Positions 1-8,261 of a stretch of 25,038 nt of DNA are shown here, piece by piece. This stretch comes from an uncultured Clostridium sp. Lineage in GTDB: Bacteria > Bacillota > Clostridia > Lachnospirales > Lachnospiraceae. The translations under genes and the position numbers were made by a program. The stretch covers positions 1 to 25,038 of the forward strand of contig CAKSBP010000042.1 of NCBI GenBank assembly GCA_934438135.1, given 5' to 3'. Below the pieces are notes generated by a model. The model had not been told where the DNA came from and did not search any database. It worked only from the letters and a program-made list of their open reading frames with translations. Each line of letters begins with the position of its first letter. The first letter of the stretch is position 1.

Positions 1-801
1 CTGATGTGAGAAGAAAGCACTTTCTGCCTTATCCAGTTCTGATATCAGTTTCATATCTTCCTCTGTAATTTCAAAATCAAATACATTGATATTTTCTTCC
101 ATACGTTCTAAATGAGTTGATTTTGGAATCACTACAATTCCTCTCTGAATATTCCAACGAAGCATAATCTGTGCCGGAGTTTTTTTATACTTCCCTGCAA
201 GCTGTACAATGACTGGATTGTCAAATGTACCTCCTCTGCCCTCACCAAACGGTGCCCATGCTTCTAATTGCACATCATATTTATCAGCCCATTCTTTTAA
301 CTCCTTCTGCTGATTATAAATATGTGTTTCCACCTGATTAATCATAGGTTTAATACGGTTAAACGATGCAAAATCGACCATTCTGTCTACATAGAAATTA
401 GAAATTCCAATTGCACGTATTTTTCCTTCCTCATACAGTTCCTCTAATGCCTGCCATGCTCCATATGCATCTGCAAACGGCTGATGAAGAAGTACTAAAT
501 CAAGATAAGCTGTTTTCAGTTTTCTCATAGATTCCTCTACTGATTTTTTGGTTTCTTCATACCCATAATGTTCTACCCACACTTTTGTTGTAAGAAATAT
601 TTCTTCTCTTAACACACCTGATTTTTCAATTGCACTGCCAACTTCCTCTTCATTAAAATAGCTCTGTGCTGTATCAATTAAACGATACCCTGCTCTTAAG
701 GCATCAAGAACACATCTCTCACATTCCTCCTTTGTCACCTGATACACACCATACCCAAGAATCGGCATTTTAACTCCATTATTTAAAGTTACATATTCCA
801 T
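1..801 (-). CDS. Aldo/keto reductase, C-terminus cut by window edge
   Basis: NAD(P)H-dependent carbonyl reductase of the aldo/keto reductase superfamily, closest in feel to the AKR5 (2,5-diketo-D-gluconate reductase-like) group; cytoplasmic TIM barrel. The frame is open from the ATG at 799-801 to base 1, giving 267 residues. The catalytic tetrad is visible: Asp43 and Tyr48 in LIDTAQSY, Lys73 in TTKVW and His106 in LLHQP. The cofactor-binding stretch VVIPKST lies near the C-terminal end. Family members run to about 275-285 residues, so roughly 10-20 are missing beyond the edge. An AGGAGG sits 8 bases before the ATG. The substrate cannot be told from sequence. Its neighbours, a broken flavodoxin-like reductase and a LysR gene with a stop, suggest a small redox locus that is eroding, although this gene itself is intact as far as seen. 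Confidence 0.93.
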   Translation of the reverse strand, partial: MEYVTLNNGVKMPILGYGVYQVTKEECERCVLDALRAGYRLIDTAQSYFNEEEVGSAIEKSGVLREEIFLTTKVWVEHYGYEETKKSVEESMRKLKTAYLDLVLLHQPFADAYGAWQALEELYEEGKIRAIGISNFYVDRMVDFASFNRIKPMINQVETHIYNQQKELKEWADKYDVQLEAWAPFGEGRGGTFDNPVIVQLAGKYKKTPAQIMLRWNIQRGIVVIPKSTHLERMEENINVFDFEITEEDMKLISELDKAESAFFSHQ

Positions 802-847
802 TACTGTTTCCTCCTGTTTTACTTTTCCATTACTTATATGGTCATTT

Positions 848-1223
848 CTATAAATTTTCTCCAAGCTTCACAGCTTCCGCTTTATTCGTTGCCATCCCTG
901 CATACTTCATACCATAAAGAGCGGCAAAGCGTTTCATAGTATATTCTCCGGCGTTTAACATCCATTTCTCAGGTGCGGCTCCCTGAAAAAGAAACCACAG
1001 ATATTATGCCAGTATAATGGTGAACCCACTACAATTATATCTGCTTCCTTCATTTTGGAAATCACTGTGTCAAGTTCATCCTCTTCAAAAGACTGTCCGT
1101 AGCTGTATATCTTATACTCTGTAAGATTACATGTTTCATATTTCTTATCTCCGAATAAATCCTTTGCAAGAACTGCTGTATTCCATTCTTATTCGGACTT
1201 CCGTTAATAAATAATGCTTTCAT
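848..1223 (-). pseudogene. Broken NADPH-dependent FMN reductase / flavodoxin-fold protein
   Basis: Remnant of a flavodoxin-fold NAD(P)H:FMN oxidoreductase. The start is good: GGAGG lies before the ATG at 1221-1223 and opens MKALFINGSPNKNG, the phosphate-binding loop of the family. One base is then missing near 1181. The protein resumes in another frame as NTAVLAKDLFGDKKYETC and continues through ADIIVVGSPLYWHNICG. At about 990-996 the match jumps frame again and lands in FQGAAPEKWMLNAGEYTMKR, ending in KLGENL at a TAG at 848-850. The stretch that normally follows the SPLYWHN motif, roughly 20-25 residues with the RTxxDRF segment, is absent. One frameshift plus one frame-changing internal deletion means no functional enzyme is made. 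A sequencing error could explain the first lesion but not the deletion. Confidence 0.85.
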
Positions 1224-1332
1224 TTTGACTTTTCCTCCGCCACAATTCTTATCCATATCAAACCGTATTCCACATCTTGATACTATATCACCTCACTTTT
1301 TCCAAGCTTTTATTCTGTATCTATTATAAAAG

Positions 1333-1361
1333 AAGCGAGACCTTATAGAGAAGTCTCGCTT
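1333..1361 (-). terminator. Intrinsic terminator after the LysR gene
   Basis: A 9-bp perfect stem, AAGCGAGAC pairing with GTCTCGCTT around an 11-base loop. On the minus strand it is followed by CTTCTTTTATAAT. It lies about 25 bases beyond the stop of the LysR frame and before the flavodoxin remnant, so it separates the two transcripts. Confidence 0.75.
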
Positions 1362-1385
1362 TGTTATTCAGTATTAACCCAAAGG

Positions 1386-2285
1386 TTATATGTCTGTTAG
1401 TATCTTTTTAGTTGCTCTTAGAAGTTTTTCCACCTTTTTGGAAGGTTTCTGTGCATACAAAAGACCAAATGGAATTTCATAATTCCATTCTACAGGTATA
1501 ATTTTCATCAGTGGATGAATATCATCCCATTTTTTAACAGCAAGTAATATGTCTTTACTATTCTCACACTGATTAAAAATTTCTGTATTGTAAAATTCAA
1601 AATCGGTAATATTAATATCCGTATGATTTTTCCACAATTCATCCCGTAATTTGTCTACCTGACTACTCCATCCACGTCGCATTAGCAAAAGATTTTCTCC
1701 TTGCAAGTCTTCAACTGTCAACCGCTCCTTTTGTGCAAGGTGATGATGCAGGGCAACCGCACAACAGAAAGGCTCAACAGATAATTTTAATCCTTTACAT
1801 TTTCTTACATCTAGCATTGTGTCATCAAAAATTCCTGCAACCAGATCAATATTTTGTCCAAGATTCCCAAGGATCTCCCTTGCATTTTCCGGAGTATTTT
1901 CAAAAGGCACCAGCTTCAGCTTTAATTCCGGACAATATTTTTGTATCTTGGGCCATAACTCCATAAAAACCTGTGCCGGTGTAATAGGCGATGCCCCTAC
2001 CCGTATAACTTCTTCTTCATCATTCATTGCCGTCTGTGCTCGGTTTAATGATTCTTTTGAATACTAAATCAGATATTTTGCATCCTGATACAATGATTTA
2101 CCGGCTTCTGTCAGAACAATACCTCTGTGTGTCCGTTCAAAAAGCTGTAGATTCAAACTATCCTCCAGAGAATTAATCTGTTTAATAACTGCCGGAGAGC
2201 TGATATATAATTTTTCTGCTGCTTTACTGAAACTTCCCGCATCCGCAACACAAATAAATGTTTCTAATTGAGGATTATACATCAT
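1386..2285 (-). pseudogene. LysR-family regulator interrupted by an in-frame amber codon
   Basis: Transcription factor of the LysR family: N-terminal winged helix (FICVADAGSFSKAAEKLYIS, then FERTHRGIVLTEAG) and a C-terminal periplasmic-binding-protein-like effector domain (VIRVGASPITPAQ to the end). The ATG at 2283-2285 follows an AAGGAG. The frame is continuous from 2285 to 1386 (300 codons, a normal LysR length) except for a TAG at 2064-2066, between DAKYLI and YSKESLNRAQ in the linker helix. A C-to-T change of CAG (Gln) to TAG would create it. Nothing else is broken, so this is either a recent nonsense mutation, a strain-level polymorphism or a suppressed codon. An internal ATG at 2025-2027 could restart only the effector half. 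Targets are unknown; the neighbouring reductase genes and metQ are candidates. Confidence 0.85.
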
Positions 2286-2476
2286 ACAAAAATCACTCCT
2301 TTTGCATCTTACTTTTCATATCTTCCACAGATACCCATTAGTTATAATACAATGAATACAGGTGAATCAAGCTGTTTACAGATTTGACAAATGGCAAATT
2401 AGCTTACGGACTGTCCGTAGATACTATCACTTCTATGTAGAAGGTGTAAACGGTAATCTAATTGAGAAATTTGATG

Positions 2477-2510
2477 AAAGGGCATAGAAACCGTTGCTTC
2501 TATGCCCTTT
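2477..2510 (-). terminator. Hairpin downstream of metQ
   Basis: A 13-bp perfect stem (AAAGGGCATAGAA with TTCTATGCCCTTT, 8-base loop) starting 17 bases past the metQ stop. The U-tract after it is poor (TTTCATCAAATTTCT), so termination strength is uncertain, but the position fits the end of the metNIQ transcript. Confidence 0.6.
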
Positions 2511-2527
2511 CCTTCTATCTATTTCGT

Positions 2528-3361
2528 TTAAAATACCGGCACAACCGAACCGCTGAACTTTTCATTAATAAAATCTTTCACTTCATCACTTGTTAATGCT
2601 TCTACTAACGCTTTTGTTTTAGCGGAATCTTCATTTCCTTTTTTCACAACCAAAATATTTGCATAGGTATCTGCACCTTCGGAATCCACTGCTTCAGATG
2701 CAAGTGCATCTTTAGAAACATCTAATCCCGCCTGTAAAGCATAATTTCCATTAATAACTGCAAAATCAACATCTTTAAGTACTTTAGAAACCTGAGCAGA
2801 TTCTACTTCCTGAAATGTCACGTTGTAAGGATTTTTTACGATATCCTTTACAGTAGCTTCTAAGCCAACACCATCTTTCAGAGTAAGAATCCCTTGTGCC
2901 TCTAGTAATTTTAATGCTCTTGCTTCATTGGAAGAATCATTTGGAACTGCAATAACTGCGCCATCTTTGATTTTCGTTAAATCAGAAGATTTTCCAGCAT
3001 AAATTCCTAATGGTTCAAAATGAATTTTTGCTACACTTACCAGAGAATCTCCGTTCTTAGAATTAAAATCATCTAAAAACGGCTGATGCTGAAAATAGTT
3101 AGCATCCAAAGAACCATCTGCTGTTGCTTTATTTGGCTGTACATAATCTGTGTACTCCATAACTTTTACTGTATACCCTAATTCTTTAATCTTGTTCTGG
3201 AATGCATCGGAATTTAAAATCGTTGCATGGGGTTCAATCGTTGCCCCAATTACAATTTCTTTGCTGTCTTCCTTTTTAGAAGAAGTACCACATCCAGTCA
3301 TAAAAGATGCACCTAAAATAAATGCTAACCCTAATGCTAAAACCCTTTTTGCTTTTTTCAT
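2528..3361 (-). CDS. metQ: Methionine ABC transporter substrate-binding lipoprotein
   Basis: Extracellular solute-binding lipoprotein of the MetQ/NlpA family, which captures methionine (often either isomer) for the MetNI importer. It is 277 residues, normal for the family. A lipoprotein signal peptide ends in the lipobox MTGC with Cys24 as the lipidated residue, followed by a short Ser/Lys linker. Family landmarks include IVIGATIEPHATIL at the mature N-terminus, the ANYFQHQPFLDDF block and the AVINGNYALQAG block. The ATG overlaps the end of a strong ribosome binding site (AGGAG) that lies inside the last codons of metI; only two bases separate the genes. It is the last gene of the metN-metI-metQ operon. 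Related members can bind other small amino acids, but the operon makes methionine by far the likeliest ligand. Confidence 0.94.
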   Translation of the reverse strand: MKKAKRVLALGLAFILGASFMTGCGTSSKKEDSKEIVIGATIEPHATILNSDAFQNKIKELGYTVKVMEYTDYVQPNKATADGSLDANYFQHQPFLDDFNSKNGDSLVSVAKIHFEPLGIYAGKSSDLTKIKDGAVIAVPNDSSNEARALKLLEAQGILTLKDGVGLEATVKDIVKNPYNVTFQEVESAQVSKVLKDVDFAVINGNYALQAGLDVSKDALASEAVDSEGADTYANILVVKKGNEDSAKTKALVEALTSDEVKDFINEKFSGSVVPVF

Positions 3362-3363
3362 AC

Positions 3364-4068
3364 TTATCTGACTCCTTTCCTTCTCTTATCTACTTTATCT
3401 GCCACAAATTCTCCAGCACCCTGAATAATCTGGACAATTACTACCAAAATAATAATGGTGATAACTGCGATATGTGTTTCGCTTCGGTAATATCCATAAC
3501 GAATTGCAATATCTCCTAAACCGCCTCCACCAACAGCTCCTGCCATGGCTGTATATCCAGCGATTGTAATTGCTCCAAGAGAACCTCCTAAAATCAGTGA
3601 TGGAAGAGACTCTGGAAGCATTACTTTGCAGATAATCTGCCAGTCATTGGCTCCCATAGCTCTGGCTGCTTCAATAATTCCGCCATCCAGTTCATTTAAA
3701 GAGTTTTCTACCAGCCTTGCAATAAACGGCGTTGCTGAAATAACAAGTGCCACATTTGCTGCAGTTGGTCCTAAGGAAGTTCCTACAATAATTCTAGTCA
3801 ATGGCATAATTGCAATTAACAGAATAATAAATGGAATGGAACGCCCAATATTAATAATCCAGCCGACTATTTTATTTAAAACAGGCATTGGATTGATTCC
3901 ATTCTGAGAAGTAACTGTAGATAAAATTCCAAGTGGAAGGCCAAAAATATATGCAATTACTGTAGAAAACACCGTCATATAAATCGTATCCAGAACTCCC
4001 TGCCATAACAGACTTCCATAATCTGCCGCCAATGTCTGAAACCACTGTGTCATACTCATTGCTAACAT
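3364..4068 (-). CDS. metI: Methionine ABC transporter permease
   Basis: Integral membrane permease of the D/L-methionine ABC importer (MetI). It has 234 residues with about five hydrophobic spans, beginning DTIYMTVFSTVIAYIFGLPL. The cytoplasmic EAA coupling motif, EAARAMGANDWQI...LPES, lies around residues 135-158 and is where MetN docks. RSIPFIILL and GYTAMAGAVGGGGLGD are also typical. The ATG at 4066-4068 overlaps the end of metN by a few bases and is served by GGAGGTG about 8 bases upstream, inside metN, so the two are translationally coupled. A second in-frame ATG three codons in is possible. Followed immediately by metQ. Confidence 0.94.
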   Translation of the reverse strand: MLAMSMTQWFQTLAADYGSLLWQGVLDTIYMTVFSTVIAYIFGLPLGILSTVTSQNGINPMPVLNKIVGWIINIGRSIPFIILLIAIMPLTRIIVGTSLGPTAANVALVISATPFIARLVENSLNELDGGIIEAARAMGANDWQIICKVMLPESLPSLILGGSLGAITIAGYTAMAGAVGGGGLGDIAIRYGYYRSETHIAVITIIILVVIVQIIQGAGEFVADKVDKRRKGVR

Positions 4069-4877
4069 GTTTTTTCACCTCCTAATAATCTCTTTGTTAC
4101 TGGAGATGATGGATTTGCAAAAATGTCCTTTGTTTCTCCCATTTCAACAATTCTTGATTTATCAATAACTGCTACTTTATTACAGATTTTCTGTACTACA
4201 TCAATTTCATGGGTAATAATTACAATTGTAATATTTCGTTCTTTATTAATTTTCTGAAGCAGCTGTAAAATTGCTTCCGTTGTCATACTGTCCAGCGCAG
4301 AAGTCGCTTCGTCACATAGCAGCACAGAAGGATACGTTGCCAACGCTCTTGCAATTGCTACTCTCTGACGCTGTCCACCACTTAACTGGGATGGATACGC
4401 ATCTGCCTTGTGTGTCAAGTCAACAATTTTTAAAAGTTCATCTACCGTCTGGTTCATATCTTCTTTTTTCAGCTTTCTCTTCTTGAGATAACTTAATTTT
4501 TCATATTCTTCCTTCGTATACCCATTTGGAAGGTAATCTTTTGTTGGAATCAGTTCCAGACCAAAGCTTGCATTTCTTCTGACATTCCGCTGCATATGAA
4601 GGTTAAAACTCTGAAAAATCATTCCGATTTTCGTTCTGCATTTTAACAGTTCTTTCTTGCTTAGAGTCGTCAGTTCTACGCCATCCATTTGAATGGAACC
4701 TTTTGTCGGTCTCTCTAAAAGATTCATACAACGAATCAGCGTACTCTTACCAGCACCGCTCATTCCAATAATACCGAAAATATCCCCATCTTCGATATTC
4801 AGACTGATATCATTCAAAACCGTAATTTTATTATCACCAGTTCCAAACTCCTTCGTTAAATTTTTAATCTGTATCAT
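4062..4877 (-). CDS. metN: Methionine ABC transporter ATPase lacking the NIL domain
   Basis: ATP-binding subunit of the methionine importer. Walker A GMSGAGKST is at 38-46, the Q-loop in MIFQSFN near 90, signature LSGGQ at 165-169, Walker B VLLCDEA at 185-191 and the switch histidine in ITHEID. Two things are unusual. The protein is 271 residues, whereas classical MetN proteins are near 340 because of a C-terminal ACT-like NIL domain that binds methionine and inhibits transport; here the chain ends just after the ABC domain (VTKRLLGGEKTC). Also, a charged, Lys- and Tyr-rich insertion sits at about 110-142, in the helical subdomain between the Q-loop and signature, longer than in usual MetN. 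It is first in the operon, with its own promoter upstream. Other amino acid importers share this fold, but metI and metQ next door settle the assignment. Confidence 0.9.
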   Translation of the reverse strand: MIQIKNLTKEFGTGDNKITVLNDISLNIEDGDIFGIIGMSGAGKSTLIRCMNLLERPTKGSIQMDGVELTTLSKKELLKCRTKIGMIFQSFNLHMQRNVRRNASFGLELIPTKDYLPNGYTKEEYEKLSYLKKRKLKKEDMNQTVDELLKIVDLTHKADAYPSQLSGGQRQRVAIARALATYPSVLLCDEATSALDSMTTEAILQLLQKINKERNITIVIITHEIDVVQKICNKVAVIDKSRIVEMGETKDIFANPSSPVTKRLLGGEKTC

Positions 4878-4954
4878 TTTTATCCTCGCCTTTAAATATT
4901 TTATTTCCGAGTAATCATATATTAATTATCCTAATTAGTTGTTTCGCGACTTTA

Positions 4955-4983
4955 AGTATATAAATATTTACATGGTTTGTCAA
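4955..4983 (-). promoter_or_regulatory. Sigma-A-type promoter of metNIQ
   Basis: On the minus strand, TTGACA (4978-4983) and TATACT (4955-4960) are separated by exactly 17 bases. This predicts a start near 4948 and a leader of about 70 bases before metN. The leader is too short for, and contains no match to, a SAM-I riboswitch, so control is probably by a protein at the promoter. Confidence 0.7.
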
Positions 4984-5080
4984 TGAATAAAGCCAGTTTT
5001 GTAAGCAAACAATTTTCGATAGCTGGTTATAGTTTTTTTCTATAATAATTTTAAAATACTTTTATTTTCCTATAATGCAA

Positions 5081-5123
5081 AAGGAAATTTTACTAGGTTT
5101 GTTGGCACCAGCAAAATTTCCTT
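5081..5123 (-). terminator. Terminator after cysK
   Basis: An 11-bp stem, AAGGAAATTTT with AAAATTTCCTT, lies 14 bases past the cysK stop. On the minus strand it runs into TTTTGCATTATAGG, so the stem is followed by a short U-run. The loop is long (about 21 bases). Confidence 0.65.
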
Positions 5124-5136
5124 CCATATAAAATTC

Positions 5137-6063
5137 CTATGCGTATAAATCTGTTGTCAGATATCGTTCTCCAGAATCAGTAAACAGCACAACAATATTT
5201 TTCCCTTTATTTTCCGGACGCATTGCAAGCTGCTTTGCTGCCCAAAGCGCTGCGCCGGCTGAAATACCAACCAGTAATCCTTCAACCTTAGCAATCTCCC
5301 TGGACTCGTTGTAAGAATCCTCGTCAGAAACCGTAATGATTTCATCTACAACATCCGGATTGTAAATCTTTGGAATGAAGCCCGCACCAATTCCCTGAAT
5401 TCCATGAGTTCCCGGCTGTCCTCCTGATAAAACAGCAGAATCTGCAGGTTCGACTGATACAATCTTCACATTTGGATTTTTCTCTTTCAATGCTTCTCCT
5501 ACACCAGAAACACTTCCGCCAGTTCCAACACCTGCTACAAAAATGTCAACTTTTCCTCCTGTGTCTCTCCAGATTTCCGGACCAGTGGTTACACGATGTG
5601 CTTCTGTATTTGCCTCATTTTCAAACTGCTGTGGAATGAATGCATTCCCATATTTCTCTTTTAACTCTTCTGCTTTTTTAATCGCTCCGTTCATTCCTTC
5701 ATTTCCAGGAGTCAGGACAATCTCTGCACCAAGTGCACTGACAATCCGTTTTCGTTCCATACTCATAGTCTCGGGCATAGTTAAAATCAAATGAAGTCCT
5801 TTTGCTGCTGCGACAAATGCAAGACCGATTCCAGTATTTCCAGATGTTGGTTCAATCAATATCGTATCCTGTTTTATCTTTCCAGATTTGATTCCTTCTT
5901 CAATCATTGCATAAGCAACTCGGTCCTTCGCACTTCCAAGTGGATTAAAGTACTCCAGCTTCGCAATAATCTTTGCTTCCAGATTGTGCTTTTTCTCATA
6001 ATTCTCCAATTCTAAAAGTGGTGTATTACCAATCAGTTCTGTTAATTTTTTTGCTATTTTCAT
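5137..6063 (-). CDS. cysK: Cysteine synthase (O-acetylserine sulfhydrylase)
   Basis: PLP enzyme making L-cysteine from O-acetylserine and sulfide; cytoplasmic, fold-type II. The PLP-binding lysine is Lys46 in NPLGSAKDR. The substrate loop TSGNTG is at 73-78, the PLP phosphate loop is GTGGSVSG, and GISAGAA provides the serine that contacts the pyridine nitrogen. With the start at MKIAKKLTELIGNTP the protein is 308 residues, the usual CysK length. An upstream in-frame TTG at 6115-6117 would add 18 residues with no family resemblance and has no well-placed ribosome binding site. The ribosome binding site of the chosen ATG is also weak (GGATG very close), and an ATG two codons earlier is an alternative. 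It is monocistronic and divergent from the FliK-like gene. In Bacillus, CysK also acts as partner of the Rrf2-type repressor CymR; an Rrf2 protein lies 2.2 kb away. Confidence 0.95.
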   Translation of the reverse strand: MKIAKKLTELIGNTPLLELENYEKKHNLEAKIIAKLEYFNPLGSAKDRVAYAMIEEGIKSGKIKQDTILIEPTSGNTGIGLAFVAAAKGLHLILTMPETMSMERKRIVSALGAEIVLTPGNEGMNGAIKKAEELKEKYGNAFIPQQFENEANTEAHRVTTGPEIWRDTGGKVDIFVAGVGTGGSVSGVGEALKEKNPNVKIVSVEPADSAVLSGGQPGTHGIQGIGAGFIPKIYNPDVVDEIITVSDEDSYNESREIAKVEGLLVGISAGAALWAAKQLAMRPENKGKNIVVLFTDSGERYLTTDLYA

Positions 6064-6262
6064 ATTCATCCAATCTGTGCGCTGCGACGCACTCTGTTTA
6101 CCAGACCAGTTACGCAATTTTAACCAGTCATTTTCTATCCTATTATTATGTAACCCTATTTTTAATATTGCTACAAAATACCTCAGATGTCAAGTGTCTC
6201 TATAGGCAACTTCCAGTAAGCCTTAGCAGCCTTCATTTTCTGTCCACGAAATATGGAGGTAT

Positions 6263-6290
6263 TGGTTTTTCATAAAAAATCCGATATAAT
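6263..6290 (+). promoter_or_regulatory. Promoter of the FliK-like gene
   Basis: A consensus TATAAT at 6285-6290 with a TTGGTT at 6263-6268, 16 bases apart. It predicts a start near 6297 and a leader of about 64 bases before the ATG at 6361. The opposite strand carries a weaker candidate cysK promoter with TTGACA at 6188-6193, so the 6118-6360 gap is a divergent promoter region. Confidence 0.55.
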
Positions 6291-6360
6291 TAAACGTAAC
6301 AACACATAATGCTTACTAAGAAAAAGCAAGCATGTCAGCGAAAACAAATGAGGTATGTAA

Positions 6361-8247
6361 ATGGATTTATCAAGTAAAAAAATAAGTTCTTCTGTAAACC
6401 AGCGCAATACTGCTAATCAGAACAGCCGTTCTGTTGGCAGAATGTCAGCTTACGGTGCCAAAGTACCTGTACGTCAGCTGACAGAAGGACAAGTTATCAA
6501 AGGTGAAATAACAGATTTGAGAAATAACGAGGTTTCTATTTTATTAGATGATAATACCAAAGTAACTGGACGGCTTGATCAGGTAAACTGGCTGTCCATA
6601 GGTGACGTAGCAGCATTTCGTGTCAGTGAAATTACACCAGGTAAGATTTCTCTTCAGGCGATTCCATTGAGCGAATCCACCATGGAAAACAACACTATGT
6701 TTAAAGCTTTAGAGGAAGCTGGACTGCCCCATAACAGTCGAAACCAGTCTATCGTGCTTTCTCTGATTCAGAATCAGATGCCGATTACTAAACCAAGTAT
6801 TTTAAATATTTTAAAACAAAGTTTTGAATTAAAAGAAGCAAGCGTCAGTACCATTGTTTTGATGAATAAATATAATATTCCAGCAACCCATGAAAATGCA
6901 TCTCAGTTTGAAAATTACCGAAGCAGTGAACATCAGCTTTCCAGTGAATTAAACCGCTGCATTGATGAACTGCCGTCCATGCTTCGTGAACTGGCTCTTT
7001 ACAGTGATGATGAACTTGGTTCCAAAACAGCCGAATTATTTTCTGTTCTGGATTTAGGAAGTGCTAAGGAAAATGAGTCCTCTTCTAATGTATTAGAACA
7101 GCCATTTGCATTCGCTTCCGAAAAAGCCAAAAACGAACTTCTTTCCATATTAGATGATTTTGATGTCTCCAATGAAGTTCTAGACAGCATTAAAGACGGT
7201 ACGATTTCTTTAAAAGATTTAAATCAGATTATTGAGGAATGCTTCCAAAATGCCAGGGAAATTGATGAACGAAATCAGAATGAAGTGTTAAATTCCCTTT
7301 CACCAGAGGAACTGGCAGACCCAGCTGTTACCGCCAAAGCCTTAGCGGAAGTTCCCCAGATTGTTGAGGCGTTCGATAGTTCTGTTATTGAGCAGATTCA
7401 AAATGCATACGAAGATGCCTTAAAAGACAGCCAGCTGACTGGTGGATTTTTTAACCAGGAAGGAAGAAAACTGCTAGCAGACTTTTTAACTTCCGGACAG
7501 GCTGCACCAGAAACCGTTGATCGTGTATTAAATGGGCAGGCTGCTTTAAACGACACACTGCTGGCTATTAAACAGGCAGCAGAACACGCTCCGGCTTCTC
7601 AGCTTCAACAGCTGTTTCAATCCGATGAATTTGCATTTTTACTAAGCAATGAATTGTCCAGCCAGTGGAAAATGAATCCGGAGCAGTTAAAGAAAGAAAA
7701 CGGAATTAAAAATTTTTACGGAAAGCTATATAATCAGGCAAAGGGACTGACCGCCCTTATGAACAGTGTGAATCCCGATTTAAATGAAAGTGAATTTGGA
7801 GAAAATCTTTCCTCTGCAAAAAACAATATAGATTTCATGCAGATGTTAAATGATATTTTTCCTTATGTCCAGATTCCATTTGCAGCAAACGGACTGCCTG
7901 GACATGCTGAACTCTACTGCTATACGAAAAAAAAGGATTTAAAGAAAGACCCACGCAATATGAGCGTGCTTCTTCATCTATCCCTAGAACATCTCGGTCA
8001 GCTAGACATCCATTTGACTATGAATAATCTTTCCCTGGATGCGAAATTTTATATAGAAAATGGGCAAAGCCGCCGTCTGATGAAAAAAAATATAAGCATT
8101 TTGGAATCAAAGCTCCGCGAGCTCGGTTACAGTATTACAACTGAATTTATTAAAAATGAACAGAAAGTGGATATTGTAAAAGACTTTATTGAGCAAAAAG
8201 AGTCACCAGAAGCAATCAAACGTTATACCTTTGATATTCGTGCATAA
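6361..8247 (+). CDS. FliK-like (flagellar hook-length control-like) protein
   Basis: A 628-residue, mainly helical acidic cytoplasmic protein without signal peptide or membrane span. Residues about 39-101 form a small beta-rich module (GQVIKGEITDLRNNEVSILL, then GRLDQVNWLSIGDVAAFRV). The middle is helical and Ala/Gln/Glu rich. The last ~110 residues resemble the FliK C-terminal domain: LHLSLEHLGQLDIHLTMNN followed by AKFYIENGQSRRLMKKNISILESKLRELGY, matching the family pattern of a beta hairpin, then a helix that ends in an LxxxGY turn. FliK domains normally measure hook length and switch export specificity. No other flagellar gene is visible here, so the assignment rests on the domain pattern alone. 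The ribosome binding site is TGAGGTA before the ATG. The gene is alone in its transcript, between its own promoter and a bidirectional terminator. Confidence 0.6.
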   Translation: MDLSSKKISSSVNQRNTANQNSRSVGRMSAYGAKVPVRQLTEGQVIKGEITDLRNNEVSILLDDNTKVTGRLDQVNWLSIGDVAAFRVSEITPGKISLQAIPLSESTMENNTMFKALEEAGLPHNSRNQSIVLSLIQNQMPITKPSILNILKQSFELKEASVSTIVLMNKYNIPATHENASQFENYRSSEHQLSSELNRCIDELPSMLRELALYSDDELGSKTAELFSVLDLGSAKENESSSNVLEQPFAFASEKAKNELLSILDDFDVSNEVLDSIKDGTISLKDLNQIIEECFQNAREIDERNQNEVLNSLSPEELADPAVTAKALAEVPQIVEAFDSSVIEQIQNAYEDALKDSQLTGGFFNQEGRKLLADFLTSGQAAPETVDRVLNGQAALNDTLLAIKQAAEHAPASQLQQLFQSDEFAFLLSNELSSQWKMNPEQLKKENGIKNFYGKLYNQAKGLTALMNSVNPDLNESEFGENLSSAKNNIDFMQMLNDIFPYVQIPFAANGLPGHAELYCYTKKKDLKKDPRNMSVLLHLSLEHLGQLDIHLTMNNLSLDAKFYIENGQSRRLMKKNISILESKLRELGYSITTEFIKNEQKVDIVKDFIEQKESPEAIKRYTFDIRA

Positions 8248-8261
8248 CATAAAAATGTAAT

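Noticed and set aside
4878..5136. SAM (S-box) riboswitch upstream of metN
   Set aside because: The predicted leader is only about 70 bases and lacks the S-box core helices; no matching motif is seen on either strand.
6064..6117. TTG start adding 18 residues to CysK
   Set aside because: The extra residues have no CysK counterpart and no well-spaced ribosome binding site precedes the TTG.
6183..6236. 17-codon leader peptide ahead of cysK
   Set aside because: It has no ribosome binding site, overlaps the likely -35 box and shows no run of regulatory codons.
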